45,243 nt of DNA, taken from contig NZ_BDFE01000003.1 of assembly GCF_001748225.1 (NCBI RefSeq), positions 1-45,243 of the forward strand, read 5' to 3'. Of this stretch, positions 25,705 through 34,108 are shown in pieces. Position numbers and translations under genes: made by a program. The DNA comes from Desulfoplanes formicivorans (GTDB lineage Bacteria > Desulfobacterota > Desulfovibrionia > Desulfovibrionales > Desulfomicrobiaceae). Every line of letters begins with the position of its first letter. The stretch's first letter is position 1. Below the pieces are notes generated by a model. That model saw only the letters and a program-made list of their open reading frames with translations. It had not been told where the DNA came from and did no database searches.

Positions 25705-25741
25705 AAAAGCCCGCCTTTCCTTCAGGGAAAGGCGGGCTTTT
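25705..25741. terminator. Bidirectional rho-independent terminator between convergent genes
   Basis: AAAAGCCCGCCTTTCC pairs exactly with GGAAAGGCGGGCTTTT around a short TTCAG loop, with A and T tails on both sides. It serves the aminotransferase operon on the plus strand and the glycosyltransferase gene on the minus strand, and overlaps the stop codon of the latter. It marks the border between the housekeeping block and the glycan locus. Confidence 0.93.
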
Positions 25742-26798
25742 AGTTGTTCTGGAACATGGATTGGTACAAGGTGAGGTATCTGGAGGCCATGGTTTCGTGC
25801 GCATGGTGTGTGCAGACATAGTCATATGCCTTGGCAACCAGTGATTGCGCCAGTTCCGTGTCACTGAGGAGATACTGGATGTTCCTGGCGAGTTCTTTGG
25901 GTTCGTGAATCGGAGAGACGAGTCCGTGTCCCGGGACGATTTCCTTGAGACCTCCAGCGTTTGTGGTTGCAACCGGAATTTTGTGCCGGAATGCCTCAAG
26001 CACCGTACTGCCGAGACCTTCCTCCTGCGAGCTCATGACAAAGACATCGGCCAGAGGCAAGAGCCCTTCAGCATTGTCAACAAAACCAAGCAGAAAGTAG
26101 CATTTTTGCAATCCTGCCTTCAGAACCAGACGCGTTATGTCCGGTTCGAGATTGCCTGAACCACAATGAAAAAACATGGCCTTGGGTTCATCAATATGCA
26201 GCTGTTTGGCTGCTTTGATCATCGTGTATGGGTCTTTGTGGGGGACCAGTGCAGCAATGGACAGAATGATCTTTTTGCCTGCGTGTTTCTGTTTGAGAAT
26301 GTTGTCAGCGATATGCTTGGGAGGTGAAGGAACAGGAGCACGTAAATCAATGGCACTGGGAATGACTCTATCGTTAGCCACTCCAAAATCATCAAGTACC
26401 TGGGCAATGGCCTGGGAGATGGCAACGACCTTGTCAGTATGGCGGTATTTGAACCGCGCTGGCAAGCCCCGCGGTTTGAAATCAACCCTTCGGGTATAGA
26501 CGATTGGAGTCCTGTGAAACGGTTTGGTCAGGACAGCGGCACTTTGTGCCTTGGCTGTTTGGGCATGGAGGATATCAAAGGAAGATCCGTGGGCAGTTAA
26601 AAATGCCATGGCCTGCAACGAATTACCAACTTCGTGGCAGAGAATATGACGTTGTGTTGCCTTGTGGGCAAGGGGATGCCCTTTGCGACATAAAATTTCA
26701 ACCCGGTTCCCCAAGGCGGTCAATCCTTCGGCTGTAAGCAGTGTCTGCTTCTCTCCCCCCCTCCATGTTTTTTCCGTATTGATTTGTAGAATATTCAT
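25740..26798 (-). CDS. Glycosyltransferase family 4 protein
   Basis: A 352-residue GT-B enzyme that would move a sugar from a nucleotide donor. The N-terminal acceptor domain begins MNILQINTEKTWRGGEKQTL. The C-terminal donor domain has SIAALVPHKDPYTMIKAA, YFLLGFVDNAEGLLPLADVFVMSSQEEGLGSTVLEAF with the E-x7-E motif, and TNAGGLKEIVPG. ATG 26798 is chosen; the weak GAGAACG precedes it, and an upstream in-frame start at 26831 would add 11 residues. It is transcribed away from the rest of the glycan locus. It resembles heptosyl or capsular GT4 enzymes, but the sugar cannot be told. Confidence 0.88.
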   Translation of the reverse strand: MNILQINTEKTWRGGEKQTLLTAEGLTALGNRVEILCRKGHPLAHKATQRHILCHEVGNSLQAMAFLTAHGSSFDILHAQTAKAQSAAVLTKPFHRTPIVYTRRVDFKPRGLPARFKYRHTDKVVAISQAIAQVLDDFGVANDRVIPSAIDLRAPVPSPPKHIADNILKQKHAGKKIILSIAALVPHKDPYTMIKAAKQLHIDEPKAMFFHCGSGNLEPDITRLVLKAGLQKCYFLLGFVDNAEGLLPLADVFVMSSQEEGLGSTVLEAFRHKIPVATTNAGGLKEIVPGHGLVSPIHEPKELARNIQYLLSDTELAQSLVAKAYDYVCTHHAHETMASRYLTLYQSMFQNN

Positions 26799-27148
26799 TG
26801 CGTTCTCGGGGTTACCAACAGGTTGTTGCACTCATTGGGGGAGTCGTTTTCATATTTTTTTCTGGCAGATGGCTTAGGACGAGGTATGCGCATGGCTGGT
26901 CGCACAGGCATCTCACAAACGGGCAGGTGATTTTCTAGTTCGCAAGACATGGGAAGTCGAGAAGAAAATGGGCTCCAGAGTGATCAATCCTGAAAAAGAA
27001 GATGAAGCCTTTTTGGGATGATTTTATTTTGTTTTGAATTTCAGATTGTTATATGAATACAAAAGGCATGAGAAAGAGAAGTGGGTGGCATGGATATTGT
27101 TTAACTGATGCAACAGCAGCCCAACCTTTAACTCCATCAGATATCCCT
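26799..27148. other. Divergent intergenic region
   Basis: This gap lies between two divergent glycosyltransferase genes and should hold their promoters. I saw no clear -35/-10 pair, no RfaH ops/JUMPstart-like GGCGGTAG element and no repeat. The plus-strand frame is open from an ATG at 27053, so part of it could be an N-terminal extension of the next gene. Confidence 0.4.
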
Positions 27149-28111
27149 ATGAAAGTAATTGTACAAATTCCCTGTTTCAACGAAGAGCACACGCTTCCCA
27201 TGACGATCAGGGATATTCCCAGGACCATGGAAGGGGTGGACAGTGTAGAGATCCTCATTGTGGATGACGGAAGTACCGATAAAACCGTGGAAGTGGCCAA
27301 GAAACTCGGGGTCAACCATATTGTGCGCAATGTATGCAACAAGGGGCTGGCCTATACGTATGTGACCGCCCTGGATGCGTGTTTGAGGCTGGGGGCGGAC
27401 ATCATCGTCAATACTGATGGGGACAATCAGTATAAGGGTGAGGATATTCCCAAGCTCATAGAACCCATTCTCAAGGGAGAGGCAGAGCTCGTGGTCGGGG
27501 ACAGACAGACCGATTCCATCGAACATTTCAGCCGAAGCAAAAAAGGATTGCAGCGTATCGGAAGCAGTGTTGTGCGGTTCTTGTCAGGAACGGATATTCA
27601 GGATGCTGTAAGTGGTTTTCGGGCAATTAGCCGTAAAGCAGCAATGCGAATGAATATTGTGACAGGCTATTCCTATACTGTCGAATCGATTATTCAGGCT
27701 GGAAAAAAAGGATTGGCTGTAACCAGTGTTCCCATTGGTACAAATGGGAAAACACGGGAATCACGTCTTGTTAAAAGCATTCCAAAATTTATTTCCATGC
27801 AAATCAATACAATGGTTAGAATGTATACCATGTATCAGCCATTGAGAGTATTTTTTTTGATCGGCATGCTGTTCATTCTTGCGGGGATGATTCCATCTAT
27901 CCGATTTGTTTATTTTTACATATCTGGGAATGGTGACGGTCATATCCAATCGCTCATATTGGCTGCAATTCTGTTTATTGTTGGTTTTCAGATATTGGTA
28001 TTGGGTCTGATCGGAGATGTTATCTCGTTCAACAGAAGGCTGATTGAAGAGACATTGTTGCGAGTGCGGAAAATCGAATTTGATTACCTTGGGGCCAAGA
28101 AAACACAATGA
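27149..28111 (+). CDS. GT2 glycosyltransferase, DPM1/polyprenyl-phosphate type, with membrane tail
   Basis: An approximately 320-residue GT-A enzyme. It starts at KVIVQIPCFNEEHTLP with ILIVDDGSTDKT and the metal-binding DTDG-type motif NTDGDNQYKGEDIPKL. Further on are DAVSGFRAISRKAAMRMN and two C-terminal membrane segments (about 235-260 and 275-300). Such proteins usually load a sugar onto a lipid phosphate, or add the first sugar of a repeat. The ATG at 27149 is chosen by homology; ATGs at 27053 and 27068 would add 27-32 residues and neither has a better ribosome binding site. It overlaps the next gene by four bases (ATGA). Confidence 0.88.
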   Translation: MKVIVQIPCFNEEHTLPMTIRDIPRTMEGVDSVEILIVDDGSTDKTVEVAKKLGVNHIVRNVCNKGLAYTYVTALDACLRLGADIIVNTDGDNQYKGEDIPKLIEPILKGEAELVVGDRQTDSIEHFSRSKKGLQRIGSSVVRFLSGTDIQDAVSGFRAISRKAAMRMNIVTGYSYTVESIIQAGKKGLAVTSVPIGTNGKTRESRLVKSIPKFISMQINTMVRMYTMYQPLRVFFLIGMLFILAGMIPSIRFVYFYISGNGDGHIQSLILAAILFIVGFQILVLGLIGDVISFNRRLIEETLLRVRKIEFDYLGAKKTQ

Positions 28112-29223
28112 AAATGACCATTGTCGGGCCAACATATCCTTTTCGAGGCGGGATAGCTCAGCACACAACTCTTTTGTGCAATACGCTCAGATTGCATCAT
28201 GATGTTCAATTCATTTCATTCACAAGGCAATATCCAAAATTGATTTTTCCAGGCAAAACAGATCGTGATCCAAGCAAAAATGCATTGCGTTCAGATCCTG
28301 TTGAATATCTTGTTGATTCATTAAATCCATACTCATGGTACAAAACGACTCAACGCATTATTCAGTTTAAACCAGATAAAATTATTTTTCCATGGTGGGT
28401 TATTTTTTGGGCTCCCCAGACATGGTATATCATTAAAAAAATTCGAAAAAAGATACAAACGAAAATTATAATAGTATGTCACAATGTTGCTGATCATGAA
28501 AATAATGTAATCAAGGAGAAAATCAACAGGCTCGTTCTTAAGAACAGTGATATCCTGATAACCCAATCCAAAGAGGAAACCGGCAAGCTCAGGAAACTCC
28601 TGGGCCAAAAGATCGCTACCGACTCCATTCAAACGGGATTCCATCCCACTTATGCAGATCTATGTCTTGATTCTCCCCAGCATGGGGGTGGGACACGCAC
28701 CAATCATGAACTGCTTTTTTTTGGATTTGTCCGAAAATACAAGGGGCTGGATGTTCTTCTGGATGCCTTGGCCCTGATAAGAGACCAGAAAAACATCCAT
28801 CTCAATATTGTGGGAGAATTTTGGAAAGACAAACAGAGCTATCTAGAAAAAATCAAGGAACTGGGCATAGCAAACAACGTTACCATCATGGATGAGTATG
28901 TACCCAACGAGCAGTTGGGAAGGCATTTTTTGGCAGCAGATTTGGTGGTTCAGCCCTACTTGAGTGCTTCGGGAAGCGGAGTGAGCCAATTGGCATACGG
29001 ATTTGGCAAGCCCGTTATTGCAACAAATGTCGGGAGTATTGGAGAGGTTGTACAGGATTGGGTCAACGGACGTTTGGTTGCGCCCAACGACCCGGCAGCT
29101 CTTGCTCGCGCGATTGTGGAATCCCTGGAAGAGGATCAACTCAAAAAAATGCAACATGAAGCAGAAAAAGTAAGGTATAGATTTTCTTGGGAAAAATTTG
29201 CTGAAATGATAACTGAATGCTAA
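28108..29223 (+). CDS. Glycosyltransferase family 4 protein
   Basis: A 371-residue GT-B protein. The N-terminal MKMTIVGPTYPFRGGIAQHT is typical of GT4 with its GG nucleotide loop. The donor domain shows FFGFVRKYKGLDVLLDALALI, VGEFWKDKQSYLEKI, DEYVPNEQLGRHFLAADLVVQPY, SASGSGVSQLAYGFGKPVIATNVG and GRLVAPNDPAALARAI. It overlaps the previous gene by ATGA and the hexapeptide acetyltransferase gene begins 13 bases later, so the genes are one transcript. The second half is richer in GC than the first. The specific sugar is unknown. Confidence 0.9.
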   Translation: MKMTIVGPTYPFRGGIAQHTTLLCNTLRLHHDVQFISFTRQYPKLIFPGKTDRDPSKNALRSDPVEYLVDSLNPYSWYKTTQRIIQFKPDKIIFPWWVIFWAPQTWYIIKKIRKKIQTKIIIVCHNVADHENNVIKEKINRLVLKNSDILITQSKEETGKLRKLLGQKIATDSIQTGFHPTYADLCLDSPQHGGGTRTNHELLFFGFVRKYKGLDVLLDALALIRDQKNIHLNIVGEFWKDKQSYLEKIKELGIANNVTIMDEYVPNEQLGRHFLAADLVVQPYLSASGSGVSQLAYGFGKPVIATNVGSIGEVVQDWVNGRLVAPNDPAALARAIVESLEEDQLKKMQHEAEKVRYRFSWEKFAEMITEC

Positions 29224-29236
29224 AAAGGGCAGGCTT

Positions 29237-29989
29237 ATGGAAGATACAAAAGTGTACGGCAGTGACACTGGAGAAGGCATTCCAAAGAAAAGTTTTTTTG
29301 AAAAGATATCGATGTATGTGCAACACGTATGTGGAAGCAAGAGCCTTGTGTTTTTTGTTGTCCAAGGAATGATTTTTTTGGTTTTCAAAAATTTTCCTAC
29401 AATTCTTGGAACGTATATACGTCCATTTATCTACTCTATCATATTTAATAAAATTGATTCAGGATGTCTTATTGAAAGTGGAGTTAGATTTGAGATTCCC
29501 AAAAAAATAACACTTGGAAAAAATGTTTTTATCGGAGAAAGCTGTTGGGTGGGTACAGGTACAGGTGAAGGGAATATAGAAATTGGAAAAAATTCATTTA
29601 TAGCGCATCGTTCAACATTGGCCGCTCAGGGGGGAAACTTATGCATTAAAGAACATGTTCATGTCAGTCGTGGAAGCTATATAAATGGAATTGGAAATGT
29701 GACCATTGGCAACGACTGCATGATTGGGCCAAATGTTGTTATCATAAGCGGAACACATAATTATAATGATGTGACAATACCTATTCGCAAGCAAGGATCA
29801 ACAAAAAAACAGATTGTGATTGAAGATAATGTATGGCTTGCCGCAAATGTGAATGTAATGCCTGGTGTGACTATAGGTGAAGGAAGTGTTATTGGTGCAG
29901 GAGCTGTTGTAACGAAAGATATTCCTTCATATAGTATTGCTGTTGGTGTTCCAGCTCGTATCATAAAAAATAGAAAAAATGATGAATAA
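29237..29989 (+). CDS. Hexapeptide-repeat (left-handed beta-helix) O-acetyltransferase
   Basis: A 250-residue acyltransferase of the NodL/WbbJ type that acetylates a sugar with acetyl-CoA. Residues 30-80 are hydrophobic and may form an anchor. The C-terminal two thirds shows hexapeptide turns (IEIGKNSFIAHRSTL, VTIGNDCMIGPNVVI, VTIGEGSVIGAGAVVTKDIP). SGTHNYNDVTIPIRKQG carries the likely catalytic His and the closing VGVPARIIK is the family ending. GGGCAGG precedes the ATG. It overlaps the sulfotransferase gene by 11 bases. Its substrate is probably a repeat-unit sugar of the locus. Confidence 0.88.
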   Translation: MEDTKVYGSDTGEGIPKKSFFEKISMYVQHVCGSKSLVFFVVQGMIFLVFKNFPTILGTYIRPFIYSIIFNKIDSGCLIESGVRFEIPKKITLGKNVFIGESCWVGTGTGEGNIEIGKNSFIAHRSTLAAQGGNLCIKEHVHVSRGSYINGIGNVTIGNDCMIGPNVVIISGTHNYNDVTIPIRKQGSTKKQIVIEDNVWLAANVNVMPGVTIGEGSVIGAGAVVTKDIPSYSIAVGVPARIIKNRKNDE

Positions 29990-30911
29990 ACCAAATTTTT
30001 TTATAGTTGGGGAGCCGAAGTCGGGTACGACAGCCCTTCATGACTTTCTTGATCAGCATCCTCAAATTACGATGTCCACAGTCAAGGAGCCTTATCATTT
30101 TTGTACTGACTTGCATCAAGAAAGTGATCAGTTTCATAAAAAACGTTTGTATTTTAAATATCGTGATCAAGATAAGTATTTATCATTGTTTAAACAGGAT
30201 AAATTGTATGATGCTGTAGGAGAATCATCAACGTTTTATATCTGGTCAAAAGACGCAGCTAAAAACATCCATTCGTTCAATCCTGACGCAAAAATCATTA
30301 TTTTTCTTAGGAATCCTATTGATTTTATATATTCGCTTCATTCGCATTGGGTCGTAGAGACGTATGAAAATATCACTTCTTTTGAAGAAGCGTTGCGTGC
30401 AGAAACTGAGAGAAAAATCAATTGGCAACGGATTCCTTCTCGGGCCTATTTTCCATCCATGTTGTACTATACGTCCATGGCCAATTATGCATCAAAGGTT
30501 AGCAGGTTTTATAAGTATTTTGATCGCGACCAGGTGAAGGTGTTTGTTTTTGAAGATTTTAAAAAAAATAATGCAAATATTTTTCAAAACATATTAAAAT
30601 TTTTAGAAGTGGATCAAACATTTGAGCCGCAATACAAAAAAGTTAACGCGAGCAAAAAACCAAGATGTCCTGCATTGAATTATGTTGCTCAAAATGTGTA
30701 TTTTATTGAAGGTTTGAAAAAAATTATGCCTATGCGTGTTCATCGGATGATTAAGCATGCTGGGCAGAAGATGCTTTGGAAAGAAACTGCACGAGAAAAA
30801 ATGCCTGAAGATATCCGTTATGAGTTGACCAGAAAGTTCTTCCGTGAAGTTAAGTCGATAAGCGATGTATTGCAAAGGGATATGGTTCGTTACTGGAATT
30901 TTAAAATCTAG
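29979..30911 (+). CDS. PAPS-dependent sulfotransferase
   Basis: A 310-residue cytosolic sulfotransferase. The PAPS 5'-phosphosulfate loop is FFIVGEPKSGTTALHDFLDQHP near the N-terminus. The 3'-phosphate binding region is IIFLRNPIDFIYSLHSHW, with the RNP and Ser residues expected. The C-terminal VNASKKPR and the basic tail are typical of carbohydrate sulfotransferases. It is likely to sulfate a sugar of the polysaccharide made by this locus, an inference from context. ATG 29979 and the adjacent ATG 29982 are equal candidates; it overlaps the acetyltransferase gene, so translation is probably coupled. PAPS synthesis genes are not in the window. Confidence 0.86.
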   Translation: MMNKPNFFIVGEPKSGTTALHDFLDQHPQITMSTVKEPYHFCTDLHQESDQFHKKRLYFKYRDQDKYLSLFKQDKLYDAVGESSTFYIWSKDAAKNIHSFNPDAKIIIFLRNPIDFIYSLHSHWVVETYENITSFEEALRAETERKINWQRIPSRAYFPSMLYYTSMANYASKVSRFYKYFDRDQVKVFVFEDFKKNNANIFQNILKFLEVDQTFEPQYKKVNASKKPRCPALNYVAQNVYFIEGLKKIMPMRVHRMIKHAGQKMLWKETAREKMPEDIRYELTRKFFREVKSISDVLQRDMVRYWNFKI

Positions 30912-30930
30912 TGTTTTTTCATGGTGAAAA

Positions 30931-32178
30931 GTGGGAATTCAGAGGTCGTCATTTTATTTCATGGTAGCACGGGTTGTCTTCGTCGCTAGCGCTTATGTGT
31001 TGCACGTTTTTACAGCATACTATTTTAATGATCCTGTATTATATGGAAATCTTGCTGTTGCTTTGAGTATAAGTTCTATTGGTCTTGTATTTATTCAGTT
31101 TGGATTTCCACAATCAATATCAAAATTCATTTCAGAAAACAGATTGCAATCATATGAGGTATTTTTAGCAGGTAGATACGTTTACATGATTTTTGGATTT
31201 ATAATATTTTTGACGTACCTTTGTTTTACTCCACTATGGGTCTATATAACCAAAGACAGCTCATTTATATATATTTTGCTTGTTTCTTCTATGTTGATAC
31301 CATTATTTTCTTATAATAATTCATTTATGGCTTATCTTAATGGATGTCAAAGATTCAAGGAACAGGCTTTTTTTGTAGCTTTGTATCCACTTAATAGAAT
31401 ATTCTTTGCGATAATTTTTATACTTTTAGGTTTTGAAATATGTGGTGTTTTTGCAGGATTTGTTTGTGCATGTATAATAAATGCTGTGCTTTTGAGAAAA
31501 AAAATTCATCAAAAGCAAGGTAACAAAAAGTTTTCGTCAGAACCAATTGTGAAATTTGCGATACCCATTGTGTTTATGTCCATAGGTATTTCACTATATA
31601 TGAGTATGGATATGATAATAATAAAATATTTTTATCAAGATAGTGATGTTGTAGGATTCTATGCTGCATCGTCGGCAATTTCAAAAATACCTTATTATAT
31701 ATATTTTGCATATTCGATGACGTTAATACCGATTATTTCTAGATATATAAATATTTCAATGCATAATGAATCAATTTGTATTATAAAAAAATGTTTGTAT
31801 ACTTTGTGTAGTATGATTGCCGTTTCTTCTATTATTGTTGCTATGTTTTCAACTGAAATTATCGATTTCGTGTACCCAAAAGGGTATTCTTCGTTGGCAC
31901 ACGTTATGTCTATTTTGTTTTTATCAATGGGAATACTTTCTCTTTTTCAAACATTGTCATCGATTTTTATTTCAATAAACAACGTATATATATCTGCAAT
32001 AGTTATTTATTGCATATTAGTGATGGAAGTAGGGATGAGTGTGTATTCAATACCACGCTTTGGTATAATTGGAATGGCATATTCGAGTATAATCCCGGTT
32101 ATTTTCGGGTCGGTTACTTTGATGGTTCTTCTTCTACACAGGCTAAAAGAAATAGGTACGTGCATAAAATCTCTATAA
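30931..32178 (+). CDS. Wzx-type polysaccharide flippase, 415 residues
   Basis: A polytopic protein with about 12 hydrophobic segments and short loops, of the PST/MOP superfamily that flips undecaprenol-linked repeats. Characteristic stretches are FTAYYFNDPVLYGNLAVALS, FPQSISKFISENR, FAIPIVFMSIGISLYMSMDMIIIKYF and VGFYAASSAISKIPYY. The start is given as GTG 30931 with GGTGA upstream; ATG 30961 would remove ten residues. The gene is strongly AT-rich compared with its neighbours. A second flippase gene (34108-35547) is present, which is unusual for a single glycan. The methyltransferase gene follows after 31 bases. Confidence 0.83.
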   Translation: MGIQRSSFYFMVARVVFVASAYVLHVFTAYYFNDPVLYGNLAVALSISSIGLVFIQFGFPQSISKFISENRLQSYEVFLAGRYVYMIFGFIIFLTYLCFTPLWVYITKDSSFIYILLVSSMLIPLFSYNNSFMAYLNGCQRFKEQAFFVALYPLNRIFFAIIFILLGFEICGVFAGFVCACIINAVLLRKKIHQKQGNKKFSSEPIVKFAIPIVFMSIGISLYMSMDMIIIKYFYQDSDVVGFYAASSAISKIPYYIYFAYSMTLIPIISRYINISMHNESICIIKKCLYTLCSMIAVSSIIVAMFSTEIIDFVYPKGYSSLAHVMSILFLSMGILSLFQTLSSIFISINNVYISAIVIYCILVMEVGMSVYSIPRFGIIGMAYSSIIPVIFGSVTLMVLLLHRLKEIGTCIKSL

Positions 32179-32209
32179 TACAATTCCTTTAAATGAATGA
32201 GGAGCAATA

Positions 32210-32926
32210 ATGTTGACCCAAGACAAGGCTGAAGAGATTCAGATCAATTTAGCGCAACTCGAACGCGAAGGTGAAAACTATCGGGGTTCTGGGTGGGGAA
32301 AGAAAAAAATGAATCGTGTTTTCAACCTGCTCAAAAAATATGTTGATTTCGAAGAAGGGCATTATTCGGTGTTGGATCTTGGATGCGGAGGCATGACCCT
32401 GGGAAAGGAGCTTCACAAGATCTCCTCCTTTAATGTTGTTGGCGTCGACATTGTCTATCAATTGCTGTCCACTCTTTCCAAGAAAAGAACTCCGGACATA
32501 CCTCTTGTTTCGGGCGATATTGAACTTCTTCCTTTTCGTGACAACAGTTTTGACCTGATAGCCCACAACCAGGTGCTGCATCATTTTCTGGCAAGACATA
32601 TTGCCCTGTCTGAAATCAATCGGGTTTTAAAGCCGGGAGGACTCCTTTTCAGTATAGAAACAAATGGTTGGAATCCCTACGTTTACCATTGGCATCATTC
32701 TCCCAAAAGCAAAAAAAAGAATTTTATTGGAGATAACGAAAATCCGTTCGGTGTTCTCAAATTCACCAAGGAAGTTGCCCAGGCTGGACTCAAGGTCAGA
32801 GAGTGGAAAATGATCAATTTTGACTTTGTTCAGATTCTTTCCCCTTTTGATCCCTTTTTTAGTGCGATTCCCTTGTTCAACATGGTTTTTGGCGGATCCA
32901 TGGTTGTTTGCGCTCAAAAAATCTAA
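32210..32926 (+). CDS. Class I SAM-dependent methyltransferase
   Basis: A 238-residue soluble protein with the SAM-binding core: VLDLGCGGMTLGKEL at 54-68, NVVGVDIVYQLLSTLS as the second strand, VSGDIELLPFRDNSFDLIAHNQVLHHF with the Asp of the third element, and INRVLKPGGLLFSIETNG. This is the layout of Methyltransf_11 proteins and the C-terminal part is unassigned. GAGGAG precedes the ATG. It could methylate a sugar or a lipid intermediate. It lies between a flippase gene and the radical SAM gene, with 15 bases to the latter, and has higher GC than the AT-rich flippase genes on both sides. Confidence 0.9.
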   Translation: MLTQDKAEEIQINLAQLEREGENYRGSGWGKKKMNRVFNLLKKYVDFEEGHYSVLDLGCGGMTLGKELHKISSFNVVGVDIVYQLLSTLSKKRTPDIPLVSGDIELLPFRDNSFDLIAHNQVLHHFLARHIALSEINRVLKPGGLLFSIETNGWNPYVYHWHHSPKSKKKNFIGDNENPFGVLKFTKEVAQAGLKVREWKMINFDFVQILSPFDPFFSAIPLFNMVFGGSMVVCAQKI

Positions 32927-32941
32927 TCTATTAACTCGTGG

Positions 32942-34108
32942 ATGGCCTGCATGAACGCAAAAGATTTTATTACCCACATTTACCCCAAGACATGGGGATT
33001 CAAACTGGCATATCATGGCTTGAGCAAGCCTATCAGGCCGATAACTTTGACATTTTCTGTTACAAATCGGTGCCAAAGCAGGTGCAAAACGTGTGGTATC
33101 TGGAAAATTTATCCCAATAAATGGCAGGAACCTGCCAATGAGCTCAAACTTGATGAAATCGAGAAGATCTTCAAATCAATAGGAAGCAGGGTGTATTTTT
33201 TTAATTTGAGCGGTGGGGAACCCTTCTTGCGGAATGATTTGCCAGAAATCGTTGAAGCCGCTGTGACCTATCTCAAGCCATCCATTATCCATTCACCCAC
33301 CAATGCCATTGCCACCCGAAGGGTTGTAGAGGGAACACGAAAAATACTTGAAATGCTCAGGGCCAAGGGACTGCACACCCCGGTTACGATCAAGCCGTCA
33401 CTGGATGGGATCGGAAAGCTGCACGATGAGATACGAGGAGTTCCTGGCAACTGGGAAAAATTGATGGCCACGATAACCGAATTGAAAAAACTTCAAGAAG
33501 AATATGACAATTTTCATGTTGAAATCGGAACTGTTGTTTCTAATTTCAACAAGGATTGTCTGGATGAAATTGAAGATTTCGTCCACGGACTCGGTGTCCA
33601 AAGCTATCGGAATGAAATCGCTGAGCAGCGGGAGGAATTTTTTAATGTGGGTGATCCCATAACTCCTTCAGGCGAAGAGTATGCAGAACTCATAAAAAAT
33701 TTTTCAAGTAAAATTCGACACAACCTTGTTAACAAAAAAAAGCTTGCCCAAACAACCGAATCATTAAGGTTGGTTTATTATGATATTGCCAGCGAAATTG
33801 TCAAAAAGAAAACACAAGTCATTCCATGTTATGCTGGTATCACGAATGCTCATCTGACACCACATGCAGAACTATGGCCATGCTGTGTACTTGGTTATAC
33901 AAAATCAATGGGCAACCTCAGAGACACCAATTATGACTTTTGGAAAGTATGGCATAGCGATTCTGCCATCAGGATTAGAAAATATATAAAGGATAAAAAT
34001 TGTTATTGTCCGTTGGCTAATCAAACGTATTCAAATATTGTATGTAATAATAAACAAACAATGAAAATTTTGTATAACATGCTAAGTGTAAAATTCATGA
34101 GACATTAA
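32942..34108 (+). CDS. Radical SAM protein with a SPASM-like Cys-rich C-terminus
   Basis: A 388-residue protein with a radical SAM 4Fe-4S site at Cys44, Cys48 and Cys51 (NRCQSRCKTCGIW, the CxxxCxxC motif) and the following NLSGGEPFLRND with the GGE element. The barrel includes IKPSLDGIGKLHDEIRG. The C-terminal region has further cysteines (IPCYAG, LWPCCVLGYTKSMGNLRD, KNCYCPLANQTYSNIVC) that resemble SPASM or twitch auxiliary cluster ligands. GVPGNWEKLMATI and ITNAHLTPHAELWPCCVLG are typical of SPASM-like enzymes of sugar or peptide modification. No peptide precursor gene is visible nearby. It overlaps the next flippase gene by one base (TAATG). Start at 32942 lacks a clear site; ATG 32951 is an alternative. 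Confidence 0.86.
   Translation: MACMNAKDFITHIYPKTWGFKLAYHGLSKPIRPITLTFSVTNRCQSRCKTCGIWKIYPNKWQEPANELKLDEIEKIFKSIGSRVYFFNLSGGEPFLRNDLPEIVEAAVTYLKPSIIHSPTNAIATRRVVEGTRKILEMLRAKGLHTPVTIKPSLDGIGKLHDEIRGVPGNWEKLMATITELKKLQEEYDNFHVEIGTVVSNFNKDCLDEIEDFVHGLGVQSYRNEIAEQREEFFNVGDPITPSGEEYAELIKNFSSKIRHNLVNKKKLAQTTESLRLVYYDIASEIVKKKTQVIPCYAGITNAHLTPHAELWPCCVLGYTKSMGNLRDTNYDFWKVWHSDSAIRIRKYIKDKNCYCPLANQTYSNIVCNNKQTMKILYNMLSVKFMRH

Noticed and set aside
26799-27148. RfaH ops/JUMPstart element upstream of the glycan locus
   Set aside because: No GGCGGTAG-type motif is present; GGCAGGTG near 26933 is not a match.
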